The notes beneath the pieces are model-generated. The model did no database searches, was not told the DNA's origin, and saw only the letters and a list, made by a program, of their open reading frames with translations. Source: Euptelea pleiosperma (Eukaryota; Streptophyta; Magnoliopsida; Ranunculales; Eupteleaceae). Taken from it: 64,000 nucleotides of DNA. Where the stretch lies: contig CM068553.1 of NCBI GenBank assembly GCA_035048495.1, forward strand, positions 13,269,190-13,333,189, in the 5' to 3' direction. A program made the position numbers and the translations under genes. This document shows positions 43,548-54,482 of the stretch, one piece after another. Numbering within the stretch: position 1 is the first letter of the stretch; each line of letters opens with the position of its first letter.

Positions 43548-43700
43548 TTAATTTCTATGTGGGGTTCGTACTTTGTAGTAGTAGTAGGGATTAAAATATA
43601 TATAAGTAATGTGTATTTGTTTGAGTGGGCCCATATGAGGCCTTATCGTGTGATTGTTGAGATTTGAGTGAGCAAGCACCACCATGATGTTATTTTCAAG
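43548..43700 (+). promoter_or_regulatory. BAHD-5 3' flank
   Basis: Holds 'gagtgggcccatatgaggcc' (43623-43642) and 'gagtgagcaagcaccacc', the block conserved behind all BAHD copies. 'taatgtgtatttg' at 43606-43618 is the point to which BAHD-2 is joined after losing its stop codon. Confidence 0.55.
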
Positions 43701-45225
43701 ATGTATATTAAATTTCCTTTACAGTTAAAATCCGTTAAATTCCACTTTTTTTCCTTTTATTTTTGGGTAATTTAGTATTACCCCCTTGCTATGGAAAAGT
43801 AATTTGTGGAACCCCCCTAAAAGTTGGACAGTCCAACTCTCATTCCCATTAATATAAAATGAAATGACTAAAGTACCCTTGTCTTCATAAAATACTAAAT
43901 CTATTATCTATACTAAAGCTCGGCACTGCTGAGGTGGCATTCTCTCCATCTTTTTTTCAGCATTTTTTCCAAAAATACCCTCCATATGTTTTTCAACATT
44001 TTTTTCAAAAATATCACTACACTTAACTTTATCTCTTATCTATTTATTCATTCCCTCTCCTTAAATCCCTCATCAATTCTTAATTTCCTTATCCTTGCTT
44101 CCAAATACATCTCCTTAACCCCATTTTGATTTTTTTGCATGCACTCTTTTACCTTCTCCATGTTAGGACTTTAATGTTATTTATGCCGCAATTCAATTCA
44201 TGAATTACAGAGTGCATGTACGTCTCTCCCTATCCCAAGGATATGTTAACACGTCTCTCCATCTTCTCTATGCAATTCAAGTAAAAAAAATCCCTAATTC
44301 GTTTCCTTATTTAAAGCAAACTGGTTTTCTTCTCCAGAACTCTCTCTCTCTCTCTCCCCACTTTTCTTATTTCATCTCTGTCTCCTCTCTATCTCTATCC
44401 ACCTGTCTCTCAAAACAACAGAGACCATGACAGATGATTCTTTGGTGGTAGGGATGCTTATGCTGTTCAACCATTTGGAGCCGCCCTCAAGGAGGCCGGT
44501 GGTGGTGGTGGTGGCGCTGCTCGAGTGCGGGATACGTCAGCCGCATTCAAGGCAGATAGTAGAGTGAAATATCGTTCGGGTCAAGAAGGAAGGCGAGTTG
44601 AATCAGTCGAATCCAAAGACGCCGCTCTCATGGAGTGAAGCAACGTCTCTCAGTGTCGGGGGCGAAGCTTCTAGCGCTGGCAATGGTGAATAGGAGTTGA
44701 GCCGATCGGCTAAGCAGGGATGAGTGGTGGGAGATCCTCTTGACTCTTAATCGTTGCCGTTCATATCTCATCTCGAAACACCTCCCTCATGGAGTTGAAT
44801 CGTTCTATAAACGATTCTTACCTATAAACATTGGTAGAATTTTGTAGACGCACACGTTTTGACTTACAAATTTTTTTCCAAAAGATTTTTCTGGGCATTA
44901 GTTATTATAAGCAACCAGATTTCATTCATGTCTTCTTGGTTATTACACTCACATATGAAACTAGAGCTTCATCACTTCTTTCCAATCTAAAAGTTCTGCC
45001 AGCTATAAAGGTTCTGCCACCCGATTGGATGATCCAACCATGCACCCAGCGATGTACCTTGGAAAGATAACAAGCAGTGAGAAAAAGTCCATATATCAGA
45101 TAGCTACAAGATTGACCTTAGTCCAACCCATTAAAGCATTCTGAACGCCGCCCATTTCAAAATTATCTAAAAGAGTTTCTCTTCCTAACCAAGATATATA
45201 ATGACTGTCAAAGAGTTTATTGAAT

Positions 45226-45608
45226 GGGTCGGGCTCAAGGGACCCCCATTTCTGACCCCCTTTTTTAACCCCCATCTTGGCATACCCAGGTAGAAGATGA
45301 ATCAATGGCTAATTTTTCGGTGGGGATGATAACCTCACCATATAGATCACCCCAACAAAAAATCAGCCCATTTTGAAATTTCTAACTCCATCAAATGTGG
45401 TTTTAAGATACACGGTAAAAATCGACGGTCCATAATGCTTCAACTTCTAAACCAGTCTATGAACATCAGTGAATTTTTGTGAGGATGATCTCCTCACCAT
45501 AGAGATCATCCTCACCAAAAATCAGCCATTGATTCATCTTCTATGTGGGTACGCCAAGATGGGTGTCAAAAAAGGGGGTCAGAAATGGGGGTCCCTTGAG
45601 CCCGACCC
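45226..45608. mobile_element. MITE family F with 5-bp target duplication
   Basis: Long inverted repeats GGGTCGGGCTCAAGGGACCC ... GGGTCCCTTGAGCCCGACCC, with 'gatgaatcaatggct' inverted as 'agccattgattcatc' further in. Flanked by TGAAT at 45221-45225 and 45609-45613. No ORF. Inserted in the Helitron. Confidence 0.88.
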
Positions 45609-45639
45609 TGAATGAATATGCAACGTAGCTCTTGCTGAG

Positions 45640-45900
45640 CCGATAAGTGGCCCTCTAAATATGCAACGTGGCATATTTTTGGGCCCATTGACAACATGGA
45701 TGTTTGGCCCGCCCTTTATTTGTTATACATGAAAAAAAATCAACTGGATTAATGATTTCTAGCCATGGATTTAGTATCTAAAACAATTCCTTGAATCACA
45801 GAGCTAGAATCACACCTTAGCAAGTGTTATATATCTGATGGCTAGGGATCACCAATCAGGATGATTTTTGGTTGGTATATCTAATAAGAAGTGTAGGTTA
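45640..45900. repeat. MITE family B-like copy
   Basis: 'aaaatcaactggattaatga' and 'tagccatggatttagtatct' on the left pair with 'ctgatggctagggatcacca' and 'atcaggatgatttttggttg' on the right. It lies inside the Helitron. Confidence 0.45.
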
Positions 45901-47307
45901 GGTGGCATTTTAGAGGACAAATCAATGACTTATCAATATTTTACCCATCAAAATTTTTACACCACCACTCGAGAAAATCTTTTATGTCCACTCCAATGTA
46001 ATACAATACGTGGCAGTCTTCTGGGTCCTATAACTCATAAATGCTTAACCCACCCTTTGGTGGACTTAATGGACCTAACACCAAAAGTGTTACCGGTGAT
46101 TTTTGGCCGTAGGATTTGAGCATGATTTTGAGCGAAGCATTTTTGTGGGGTCAGGCCCACTCATAATGGGCCAAAGAATCATGAGTCAGCGGACTCAAAA
46201 GAATGTTTCGCGTGGCATTTTGGGTTTGGACATCATACATTGATGTTCAGGCCTGTACATCTAACTTTTGGTCACTGCAAATCACGAGAGCTGGTATTTT
46301 ATGGATTGAAAATACTATTATTATTTTTTATACTTCTATTTATTTTATAATATTATTAATATTTTTTATTTTCTTAATTCATCACCCGTGCATTAGCACG
46401 GGCTATAATAACTAGTATATTCTTTAATATACCATCTACTTCTTCACCTTCCTAACCCATCCAACCAACAGCCCGGAAACTAATTTTCTATGGGTAATCC
46501 ATCCAACAACCAATCTTTTTGTGGGTAACTTGCGTTTCTGATCAGCCGATCAAGGTTCTCTTGTAGGAAAGCAATTTTTAGCTGAGGGTCGTTTACTAAC
46601 CTTCCATTCTTTGACAGAAAAATTGAGAAAAGGATTAGGATGAGAGAGAGAGAGATAGAGATAGAGAGAGACCACGATGAAGACCTTCGCAATGGAGGCC
46701 ATGGAACCCATTCCGTCACTTTCACTCCTAAGTGCGTCAGACGAGAAGCTTCTCTAGAACTTTAGGGGAGGCAACAGTGAGGCGGTGGTGCAAGAACATT
46801 GTACAAATCCCGAACCTTGATCGACAGTTCGAGACGCCAAGTATGGACAGTTGAGGGTTCTTGTCACGGTTGCCACCACCACCGTCGTCGCCGTCGCCCC
46901 CTCCACAGATCTGCTGTGCCAACGAACCCAGCCAACTTGTAATCTATGAATCTTTGCTAATCTCTACTAATGGATACGTTTCCCATTCAAACAGAAACAG
47001 AGTGCGAAAGAGACTTCAGGGGGGTCATACAAATTACTTTTCCATAGGAGGGGGTAATACTAAATTACCCTTTATTTTTTTTTATTTTTGCCCGTCAATT
47101 ACAATTTGTTTTAACGGCCGATTTAACGGAAATGCCCCGGTCCGTTATAACATTAGAACGGCCTCTTTTAAACCGTGGTCAAATGTTTAGAAATCCTTAG
47201 AATAAATTTTATTTATTTTTACTATATGCAGAGTAAATTTTTAGTGGACCATTTTTCTATATGGAGCTGCGGGGCCATCTCAAGCACTGCCATGGAAACA
47301 TTAAAAA

Positions 47308-47642
47308 GATTGGTGATAGGGGACAACCATTTGGTGTACCCACATAGAAGATGAATCAGCGGCTGATTTTTGGTGAGGATGATCTCTATGGTGAGGAGAT
47401 CATCTTCAAAAAAATTCAAATCATTCCAATAATCGTAGACTGGTTTAGAAGTTGAAGAATTATGGACTGTCCATTTTTACCGTATAACTTGAAAACCACA
47501 TTTGATGGGGTTAGAAATTTCAGAATGGGCTGATTTTTGTTGGAGTGATCTCCTCACCATAGAGATCCTCCTAACCAAAATTCAGCCATTGATTCATCTT
47601 GTATGTCGGTACACCAAAATGGTTGTCCCCCAACCCGACCCT
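47308..47642. mobile_element. MITE family F copy
   Basis: Left 'ggggacaaccatttggtgta' and right 'gtacaccaaaatggttgtcc' are inverted, with 'gaggatgatctctatggtga' and 'ctcaccatagagatcctcct' further in. Ends 'cccgacccttatatt'. The left terminus is decayed compared with 45226 and 54483. Confidence 0.65.
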
Positions 47643-47890
47643 TATATTATATACCTATAAATTATATAATTTATCTATAACTTATAACATTATATATTAG
47701 TATATAGTATATATATGATGTATTTGTTCATATATTATAACTATATATATGTATAATGTATTTGTCTATATATTATAAGTCTACTAAATCAAATCCGAAA
47801 CCGAACACTGAAACCGAAGCCCGATACACAAACCCAACCCAAGCCCGATACACAAGCTATAAACCCAACCCAAAACGCATTAAAAATAGC
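47643..47890. other. AT-rich simple sequence
   Basis: Runs of 'tatatatata'-like words (47650-47780), then a short 'aaacccaacccaagcccgat' repeat. No gene. Confidence 0.5.
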
Positions 47891-47899
47891 CCATGGATG

Positions 47900-48210
47900 T
47901 TTAGCTCTAAAATAGTACATTCTTAGAGACCACTGACGTCTGGATGTTTAGCTCATTCTATGTGACCTACGTACCAATAATCATCCTGATTAGTGATTTC
48001 TAACCATTGGATTTGAGTACGTCAAATAATGTTCCAATCCCATAGTAAAAAATAAAACCTATAAAAAAGACTCCAATCATAAGGTTAGAAATCACTAATT
48101 AATCAGGCTAATTTTTAGTCTTGTTTGTCCACTTAACTTGGGGATAAGCCAAACATCCATATGGTCATGTGGTCTTAAGAGCATGTCCCCGTGGCCGCAT
48201 ATTCTCATTT
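47900..48210. repeat. MITE family A, degenerate copy
   Basis: Left 'acattcttagagaccactga' and 'gtctggatgttt', centre near 48040-48060, right 'taagccaaacatccatatgg' and 'gagcatgtccccgtggccgc'. The G-boxes are altered. Confidence 0.5.
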
Positions 48211-48456
48211 TTCACACCATTATATATCTAGAGGAAAGGAGTGGCTGTAAGGAGTCAAATAGTCCTTATAATATCATATCTCTTCACGAATGGTGGTTGA
48301 TAGCCCTGAGCTGGCATTCACTTTTTTCATGTTTTGCCAGCGCCCAACTACGGTTGGGTTCGTGAAATCCATGGCCGAGCACACGACTTCCAAGAGGGGT
48401 CAGAAAAGGGGTCCTCGGAGCCTGAGCCTTAATTATATTATTTGTGGAGTAAAACT

Positions 48457-48852
48457 TCTGTCACAGCGTTCTGACAGATGCTTCTGTCACAATGAAAATC
48501 ACATCCCACGTGGCACACTCTTAGTGGACGCTGACTGTATGTATGTTTGGCCAGTCCCTCAGTTGACCTCTAAACCAAAAATCAGCCTGATTAGTGATTT
48601 ACAACCTTTAGATCTTTGCACCCAAATAACGCTCAATAATGCTCGAATTCTTACCGTTAAAATCAACCCTTGAAAATAACTTCAATTGTATCACTTAGAA
48701 ATCACTAATCAGGCTGATTTTTTGTTTAGAGGTCTACTGAGGGACTGACCAAACATCCATATGGTCAGCATCCACTAAAAGTGTGCCACGTGGGCTGTGA
48801 TTTTCATTGTGACAGAAGCATCTATCAGAATGCTGTGATAGAAGTTTTACTC
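48457..48852. mobile_element. MITE family A copy, complete, extended ends
   Basis: Ends 'gagtaaaacttctgtcacag' and its inverse 'ctgtgatagaagttttactc'. Next inwards 'gacagatgcttctgtcacaa', 'cccacgtggcacactcttag' and the usual arms. Both ends carry CCCACGTGG. The best copy for defining the family terminus. Confidence 0.75.
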
Positions 48853-49145
48853 TTATATGTGAATGTGCATGGTTGTTTGATTTATGATGCTTTTATTAGT
48901 TTTAGTAGAACATTAGTTGATTGTGAGGAAAATAGAACTTATCACCGTCGGATTTACCATTGTCTCCGTGGAGTCAATTGACGCCAAAGTTACCAACCTC
49001 CGTTTGATCTCCGGCAACCGCCGTCTGGTTGTTCTGCCATGGGGTGTTCATCGAAACCCTAACCCTCCTTTTGTTTGGAACTTGAGCTTGTTAATTAAAA
49101 GAAATAACATTTGGATTCAATATAATTCTTTAGGGTCCGGATTTG
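48853..49145. other. No gene identified
   Basis: Contains 'ttatcaccgtcggatttacc' and 'cgtttgatctccggcaaccg', coding-like in composition, inside the 48917-49339 open frame, but no known motif appears. It may be the arm of a larger foldback with 48283-48375. Confidence 0.3.
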
Positions 49146-49325
49146 ATGACCAACAAAAGTTAACCAAAAAAGTTCACGTTTTTTTTCGGCCGTGGATCCC
49201 AAGAATCCATTGGTGGTTAATAGTGTTGAGCTGGCATCACTTTTGCAAAAGCAAAACCACCGTTGGGTTCTTGGGATCCACGGCAGAGAAAAAACGTGAA
49301 CTTTTTTGGTTTCCTTTTGTTGGTC
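49146..49325. repeat. Long foldback (hairpin of about 65-bp arms)
   Basis: 'atgaccaacaaaagttaacc', 'aaaaaagttcacgttttttt' and 'ccgtggatcccaagaa' are inverted on the right as 'ttcttgggatccacggc', 'aaaaaacgtgaacttttttg' and 'ttccttttgttggtcat'. The loop of about 55 bp holds 'ttgagctggcatcacttttg' and resembles 48283-48375, a second, more decayed copy. The frames that cross it are artefacts of the palindrome. Confidence 0.75.
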
Positions 49326-49850
49326 ATCTGAACCTGTAGATCGAGAAGATCTACAAAGTACAAAAAGAGAGTAGTGGAAACCAAAAAACATAAACAAATC
49401 AAAACAAAACCTGATCAAGTCGAAAGACCATGTCACTAAAGAATGTGCCTTTCATCTCATGAGATATGCTCCCCCAACGGAATAAGAGGGCCTTAACCTG
49501 TTCTAATTCTTTATCGGAGTCTAATCCATAAGTCTTAAGTTTGCCCAGGGCAAGAAGTAAGAATCCCACTACACAAAGCCCAACTCGAGTCAAACCAATT
49601 AGTGCATCATTCTTGTCCAAGTCTACTTGGTTAGGGCAAAACCAAACTAAAAAAAGCCCATATCCATTTGTCCACATAAACCAAAGCCCCACATACCCGA
49701 CCCACAATATAATTTAAAATTTTACAATAAAAATTATTTTAAAATAAAAAGTTACTAAATTTTAGAAAAATTCATAAAAAAGTTTAAAAAAATCAGAAAA
49801 ATAAATTTTTTTTTCAGAAAATTCATTAAAAAAAAAGTGAAAGAAGTAAC
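49326..49850. other. No gene seen
   Basis: Minus-strand frames here lack motifs. From 49700 the sequence is A/T-rich low complexity ('aaattattttaaaataaaaa'). Confidence 0.4.
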
Positions 49851-50149
49851 TATGAGTAAAAGAAGTGGATGTTTCTATGGTATAAGAATGGTCCAAAATC
49901 AAGGTGATGACATGTTGATGGCTCTAGAACAATAAATGGATTTTCATGAACACCGATGAAATAATTGACGGAATTAAGCAATATCCTTAAAATAAGAATA
50001 CTCCTCGAAGGGGTGATCAATATGATCTTCATGCTTTGATGGAAAAGAAATGCCATTTTTTACTAATCGTCGTGATTGCTATTACTAAGATGAAGGTTAT
50101 GATGGTGGAGATTAGAGAGTTCTTGTGGTACTAGACTTTTATGAAAAAC

Positions 50150-50397
50150 TCAACCCTGATCCACTCTTTGATTAGTTAATGACTATGGATAATTACTTTG
50201 ATTGGTATGATACGTCTAAAGAATGTAGGGTGTAGTTTGCTAAGACCGCGCGGGCTTAAGGGTCCAGTGCAATTTGGTTGCATATCTTTGGAGGCAACTT
50301 AAACGAAACAAAGACAAAGTAGTTGCATCAAATCAGATGAAAGAGATCAAGTATGGATGAATTGGACATGCAACCTTCCATTTTCTGACCAAAGGAT
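50150..50397 (+). pseudogene. Gypsy-type Gag remnant
   Basis: On the + strand TMDNYFDWYDTSKE, then FAK, and further on FGGNLNETKTK / FW-like text in shifted frames, match the capsid start of plant gypsy Gag proteins (a DHYFDWYDMSEE...RFAKMKL pattern). It is full of frame errors and stops, and is cut by a copia LTR at 50398. Confidence 0.45.
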
Positions 50398-50767
50398 TGT
50401 TGGGAAGAAAGAACAATAAACGAACAATAAAACAAAGATGCAAACAAACCACAACACAGAGATTTATGTGGTACCCTCTAGATTGAGGTACATCCATGGA
50501 TCCACACCGATTCCACTATGCTCTAGGGCAAAAATAATACACACAGTACAAGATTAAGATTCTCGTCTCTCACCAACAGGGGTATATATAACCCCAAGAC
50601 AAAATTAGGGTTCCTGTACATCTATGTGAGAATTACGAAAAAGCCCTCAGGAACCCCTAGACAGGGGGAGCGCTGCCCCCTTGTAACCCCCGCGCAGAGC
50701 TGGACTCGCGGAATCATGCCTTCATGTACAATGCTTCAAGAATCATTAGTCTCTATATAACACAACA
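50398..50767 (-). repeat. 3' LTR of a copia element (minus strand)
   Basis: 370 bp. On the minus strand it begins TGTTGTGTTATATAGAG and ends TTTCTTCCCAACA. Next to 50768 lies the polypurine tract (AAAGTGGGAGATTG on the minus strand). GGGTATATATAACCCC near 50579-50594 is a palindromic TATA-containing stretch. Confidence 0.8.
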
Positions 50768-50865
50768 ATCTCCCACTTTGAGACTGACCACAAACAAGTC
50801 CGATGATCTTACTGCATCTGGAATGCACTTCATAGGGACCTTGATGTGAATCTCCTTCTTGGCTT

Positions 50866-51150
50866 CTAAGCATGAAGACCAATAGAAACTGAATAAGTCT
50901 TCAGTTTCTTTATAGTAACCACCTTGGTAAACATATCCGTAGGGTTCTGACTCGTGTGGATCTTCTCTAAACTAAATAGTCCATTCTCTAACATGGTTCG
51001 TATGAAGTGATACTTGATATCGATGTGCTTGATCCTTGAGTGAAACGCTGAATTCTTAGCAAGGTGAATTGCACTCTGACTGTCATTGTAGAGCTTACAA
51101 CTTTTATGTTCCTTTTCCAGTTCTTTCAAAAGACCCTGTAACCAGACCAT
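50866..51150 (-). pseudogene. Copia RNase H, C-terminal part
   Basis: Minus-strand frame with VWLQGLLKELEKEHKSCKLY, NDSQSAIHLAKNSAFHSRIK, HIDIKYHFIR and NPTDMFTKVV, the classic RNase H tail of copia Pol. It ends next to the polypurine tract. The catalytic Asp of the NDSQSA motif is kept. Confidence 0.88.
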
Positions 51151-51159
51151 TTCCTTGCA

Positions 51160-51660
51160 AGCTTCTATTGCAGCAACATACTCTGCCTCTGTTGTCGAAA
51201 TACTATCTATCTTCTGTAACTATGAGACCCAACTGACTGCCGCACTGCCTAAAGTAAATACATACCCTGTCGTGCTCTTCCTTCCATTAATGTCCTTGCT
51301 AGATCTGAATCAACGTATCCCTATAGGCTCATTTCCGATCCTCCATAACAGAGTGCTACATCCTTAGTGCCTCTCAGATATCTGATACCACTTGATCGCT
51401 TTCCAATGTTCCTTTCCTAGGTTGTTCATAAATCTACTAACAACTCCCACTGCTTGAGTAATGTCTGGTCTCTTACAAACCATAGCGTACATCAAGCTAC
51501 CAATGGCTGAGGCATATGGTGTCTTAGCCATGTAATCACATTCTTCCTGTGTCGATGCGCTCTGTTCTTTAGAAAGCCTGAAGTGACTAGCCAATGGGGT
51601 GCTGATTGGCTTAACACCTTCCATATTAAACCTCTTGAGTACCTTTTCTATTTACTCAGC
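51160..51660 (-). pseudogene. Copia Pol: RT-RNase H connection, broken
   Basis: 51624-51364 encodes GVKPISTPLASHFRLSKEQS, YASAIGSLMYAMVCKRPDIT and GVVSRFMNNLGKEHWKAIKW, immediately upstream of the RNase H tail. Frame errors separate it from 51150. A stop ('tttactcagc', 51650-51660) lies before it. 51661-51725 is more of the same element, then it is cut by MITE sequence. Confidence 0.85.
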
Positions 51661-51727
51661 CTGAGACAACTTCAACTTCTTGTTTGTCATGTCCCTGCTA
51701 ATTCACATGCCAAGGATTTGTTTTGTA

Positions 51728-51835
51728 GCACCCAAATCTGAGCGTTATTTGGGGTACAAAGATCCAATGATTTGAAACCAGTAATCAAGTTGGTTTTTTG
51801 TTCTGTAGGTCTACTTAGGTGAAATTCAATCTATT
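51728..51835. repeat. MITE family A fragment
   Basis: 'gagcgttatttggggtacaa' and 'aatcaagttggttttttgtt' match the centre and right inner arm of family A. Confidence 0.45.
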
Positions 51836-51839
51836 CTCT

Positions 51840-52530
51840 TCTAACTAAATACCTAGAAGAGGGGTTTTAGGTATTAAAATTTGCTTTAATTAACCTAATA
51901 AGATTATTGGTTTGGTAGGGATAATTTAATTGCATGCAACCATATTCCTAACAATTAATTGATTGATTAACAATTAATTATCTCATTTGACTAAGATCAA
52001 ATATATCTCCGTGATATATAGTTTCTAAGTCATTTGAGTTAATCTAACAATTGTGTGGAAATGTAAACAATCACACAACCAATTTGTAGCTTGGTTGTGC
52101 TTCAACTTCATCGAAATTTTGTTCCTTACCGATCTCAATTGGGAGGTAACTTTGATTATTATATCATCATTTATTTTATTGTGTTGTTCGAGTCAAGGAG
52201 AATCCAGATTGAGCATTAGTTAGGTTACGACCTTACTCCGTTAATATTGATTGCGATCGATATTTGGTTCTTAACCCTATTCAATATTGTAAAGTTCTTA
52301 GATATTGAATTAAAAAGGTGGTTTGCTCATATGAACAATTTGGAAAGTGGATGTAGGTGTTGATTCACCGAACCACTATAAACTCTTGTGTTGTGGATTG
52401 ATGTATTTTTACTTTATTACTTTGAGTTGATTAATCTGTTTGTTTCAAGAGTATTAGTAATCAACTTAGGATAATTTAAATTAGACATATTCACTTCCTT
52501 TAGGTATTCTCGTATAAATATCAAGGGAAC
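51840..52530 (+). repeat. LTR remnant related to the solo LTR in BAHD-4
   Basis: 'gtggatgtaggtgttgattc', 'accgaaccactataaactct' and 'catattcacttcctttaggt' follow the same order as 38895-39115 in the solo LTR. This looks like the 3' part of a diverged copia LTR; the 5' end was not located. Confidence 0.4.
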
Positions 52531-52941
52531 TTCATACAAGGTGTTCTTCAAGATTTTTCCACACATTGTGGGAAGTTTCGAGTCCAACTATGTAACTTAG
52601 GATTTGTTCTGAAAGTGTGGAGTTGATCATGCTCAACACAAGTTGGTCGTAATGCTCCCACTGTTGGTACTCGGGATTTGGTTGGTCTTTACCATCCTGG
52701 GAGACCACCAATTTAGGCGGTTGTGGTTTAGAACCATCAATATAACCAATTAGTTTCTAGCTTCTCAACATGGGCATAAACTGACTCTTCCAAAGAAGAT
52801 AATTGCTTGATGAAAGTTTCACTGAGACTAATTGATTGAAGGACACAGATGGTGGCCGGGTTGGGAGTTTCCATCTCAATAATCTGATTGTTGGTTGCCA
52901 TAGGATCACAAACTCAATTGAGCAGATGAAGCTCTGATTCC
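52530..52941 (-). pseudogene. Copia Gag N-terminus and primer site
   Basis: On the minus strand an ATG at 52901 starts MATNNQIIEMETPNPATICV. After a stop near 52733 other frames continue with QPNPEYQQWEHYDQLVLSMI, a typical copia Gag stretch. Just before the ATG, TGGAATCAGAGCTTCAT (52925-52941) is a primer-binding site with one change from TGGTATCAGAGC. Confidence 0.65.
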
Positions 52942-53518
52942 ATGAACGAATTTTTCAATTATTGGTAGATGAAAGACAAAGATAGTTGCTTTAGGGTTTT
53001 CTCAACGTGAGTTCCCCTTTCTCGATTAGAATATATATCTGTATCAATTACAATAAATTACAATATAATCGAATATAAGAATATATTCAATGCAAGATTA
53101 TTTCTATTCTTTGGTTAACAAGAATAGAAGGAGCATGTGTTCTATTCTTGAGATCAATTCTTTCCTTAATTGATGAAGATGTCTTTATCTCCAGTAGCTC
53201 CCTTCCAAATATACCTTTGGAAATAATTCTCCAACAGCTTCCTTCCAAAACAACCTTTGGAAATAATTCTCAAATCTTTGGTCTCAATGGATATTAGTGG
53301 ATTCTCTAGATTCTCTACTTGCATCATGCGAATCCCATGAATCTGACGTCACTATTCTCTTACCATTTGTGTCATCTTGAGGATTTGCATCATGGGTTGG
53401 ACTTTTCATTGGAGGCAGTGGAAATAAATCTGGAGGATCTGCATCATCGTTAATAGGAAGTTCTGCCCACTATGGTCCAATCGATTCTTGCTCAGGGTCT
53501 AATCGATTGGACTTCCCT
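52942..53518. other. Probable LTR of the Gag remnant and spacer; no gene
   Basis: 'tgaacgaatttttc' at 52942 is the expected LTR edge; the far edge is unclear. 53470-53512 has a paired 'tcgattcttgctcagggtct' and 'aatcgattgg' motif. No coding sequence. Confidence 0.35.
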
Positions 53519-53946
53519 TAATTCAGTTTCTCAATGCACTTCAAGCCTGAACTAAAGTCTTGCTCCGTGACAAAGTTTTAGCCAAATTAATTAATTCAAT
53601 TAATATCCTACTTCTATGGCCTTTAAGTCACTTACCTTCTTAGCGAGTGGGCACGATCAGAAACGGACGAAGACCGTCTTTTAGTCTTCTGGCAATCAAT
53701 GAGAGATGCATACCACGACATCCTCAAGGCCTTTTTAACACTCATAGGTTCAGTTGCAAGTTGTTTATGTCATACATTATTATGCCAAGCAAAATATAGA
53801 TATATTCCTTACAGTGTGAACCAAGCAGTTGTAGATGACTTGTATTACAAGTGAAAGCAATGCAACTCACTGCAATTGTAGTAGAGTGCAAAATGCGTCC
53901 CGGTGCAGCGAACCAAGCATGGCCATAATGAATCACAAGCTATTAT
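53519..53946. repeat. 430-bp direct repeat, copy 1
   Basis: From 'ttaattcagtttctcaatgc' to 'aatcacaagctattata' this is collinear with 55509-55933, with small indels. Not obviously a transposon: no inverted ends and no ORF beyond 70 residues. Copy 2 sits directly 3' of the UGT gene. Confidence 0.75.
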
Positions 53947-53969
53947 AAACCAAGCATGGCCATAATGAA

Positions 53970-54215
53970 TCTCCGGTGATGTGACAAGAGGCAACATCCT
54001 CGGTGAGAGGAGCGTAGGGATGCTGCTGCAAATAAGGGACAGAGTCCTCAATCCACTTCACAGCGTCGCTGCTATTGATGGGAACCTCCCATCCCTGCCA
54101 AGGATCGACTACCCATTTCTGAGTGAAAAAGTTTCAGATTCTACGAAACTGCAAAGATCCTCCGGAGTGAATTGCTTATGGGGCCATGGATCTGAAACCA
54201 GAATCTAAACATACC
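53970..54215 (-). pseudogene. Unidentified exon-like fragment (minus strand)
   Basis: On the minus strand, TTTTTCACTCAG followed by a frame from 54118 reads KWVVDPWQGWEVPINSSDAV, then KWIEDSVPYLQQHPYAPLTE and DVASCHITGD. It is coding-like, with an acceptor-like site in front. Before it lies VSDPWPHKQFTPEDLCSFVE in the same direction. I do not recognise the family. It could be a captured or truncated exon of a host gene. Confidence 0.35.
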
Positions 54216-54224
54216 CAACAGCCA

Positions 54225-54480
54225 TGGAAGAAGAAGAAGAAGAAGAAGAAGGAATCGATCTCTACTTGGTGCATGGATCCCTGCGGCTCGGAGAAGAGAA
54301 AACCTTAAATTCCCTAAATCTATTGAAGATGAGAGAGAAGGGACACAAAGTTATCATTTTTCTCTTCTTTCAAATGATTTAAAGGGCAACACTGGTATTT
54401 TAAAACATTTACTTAAAAGTTTATATGCCCACGGCTGTGCAAAGTTTTGCTAAAACTTCCTCCTAAGAATGAATTAAAAA
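54225..54480. other. Spacer with GAA repeat
   Basis: (GAA)n at about 54230-54253 followed by AT-rich DNA; no gene. Confidence 0.45.
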
Positions 54481-54482
54481 AA

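Larger units (their letters stand above)
43917..46415 (+). mobile_element. Helitron (non-autonomous), 2.5 kb
   Basis: Starts TCTATACTAAAGCTC after an A (43916) and ends in CTAG (46412-46415) followed by a T, the A^T target of Helitrons. About 11 bp before the CTAG is a hairpin: CCCGTGC-atta-GCACGGG at 46385-46402. No Rep/helicase frame is visible, so it depended on a partner. Inside lie a family F MITE (45226-45608), other MITE pieces, and the 44435-44760 stretch with GGTGGTGGTGG that may be a captured gene fragment. Ends were read by eye. Confidence 0.8.
43767..47075. mobile_element. Family E element with GGGTAATTTAGTATTACCCC ends, carrying a Helitron
   Basis: The left end 'gggtaatttagtattacccc' and then 'tatggaaaagtaatttgt' is inverted on the right as 'acaaattacttttccatagg' and 'ggggtaatactaaattaccc'. 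Outside the ends lie the split family D arms. The arms are about 80 bp; the interior is a Helitron and MITEs. 46860-46930 (minus strand GGTGGTGGTGGCAACC-like) and 44435-44700 look like low-complexity or captured gene pieces, but I cannot name them. Confidence 0.6.
43705..47175. mobile_element. Family D palindrome split by nested insertions
   Basis: The left part ('aaaatccgttaaattccact', 43727-43746) and the right part ('gttttaacggccgatttaac' to 'aacggcctcttttaaaccgt', 47109-47177) are two sides of one element that is contiguous in the BAHD-2 unit at 14890-15245. Everything between is later insertion. Confidence 0.6.

Noticed and set aside
48917..49339. 140-residue frame and its minus-strand counterpart 49095-49436
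   Set aside because: Mostly produced by the foldback at 49146-49325; the two frames mirror each other.
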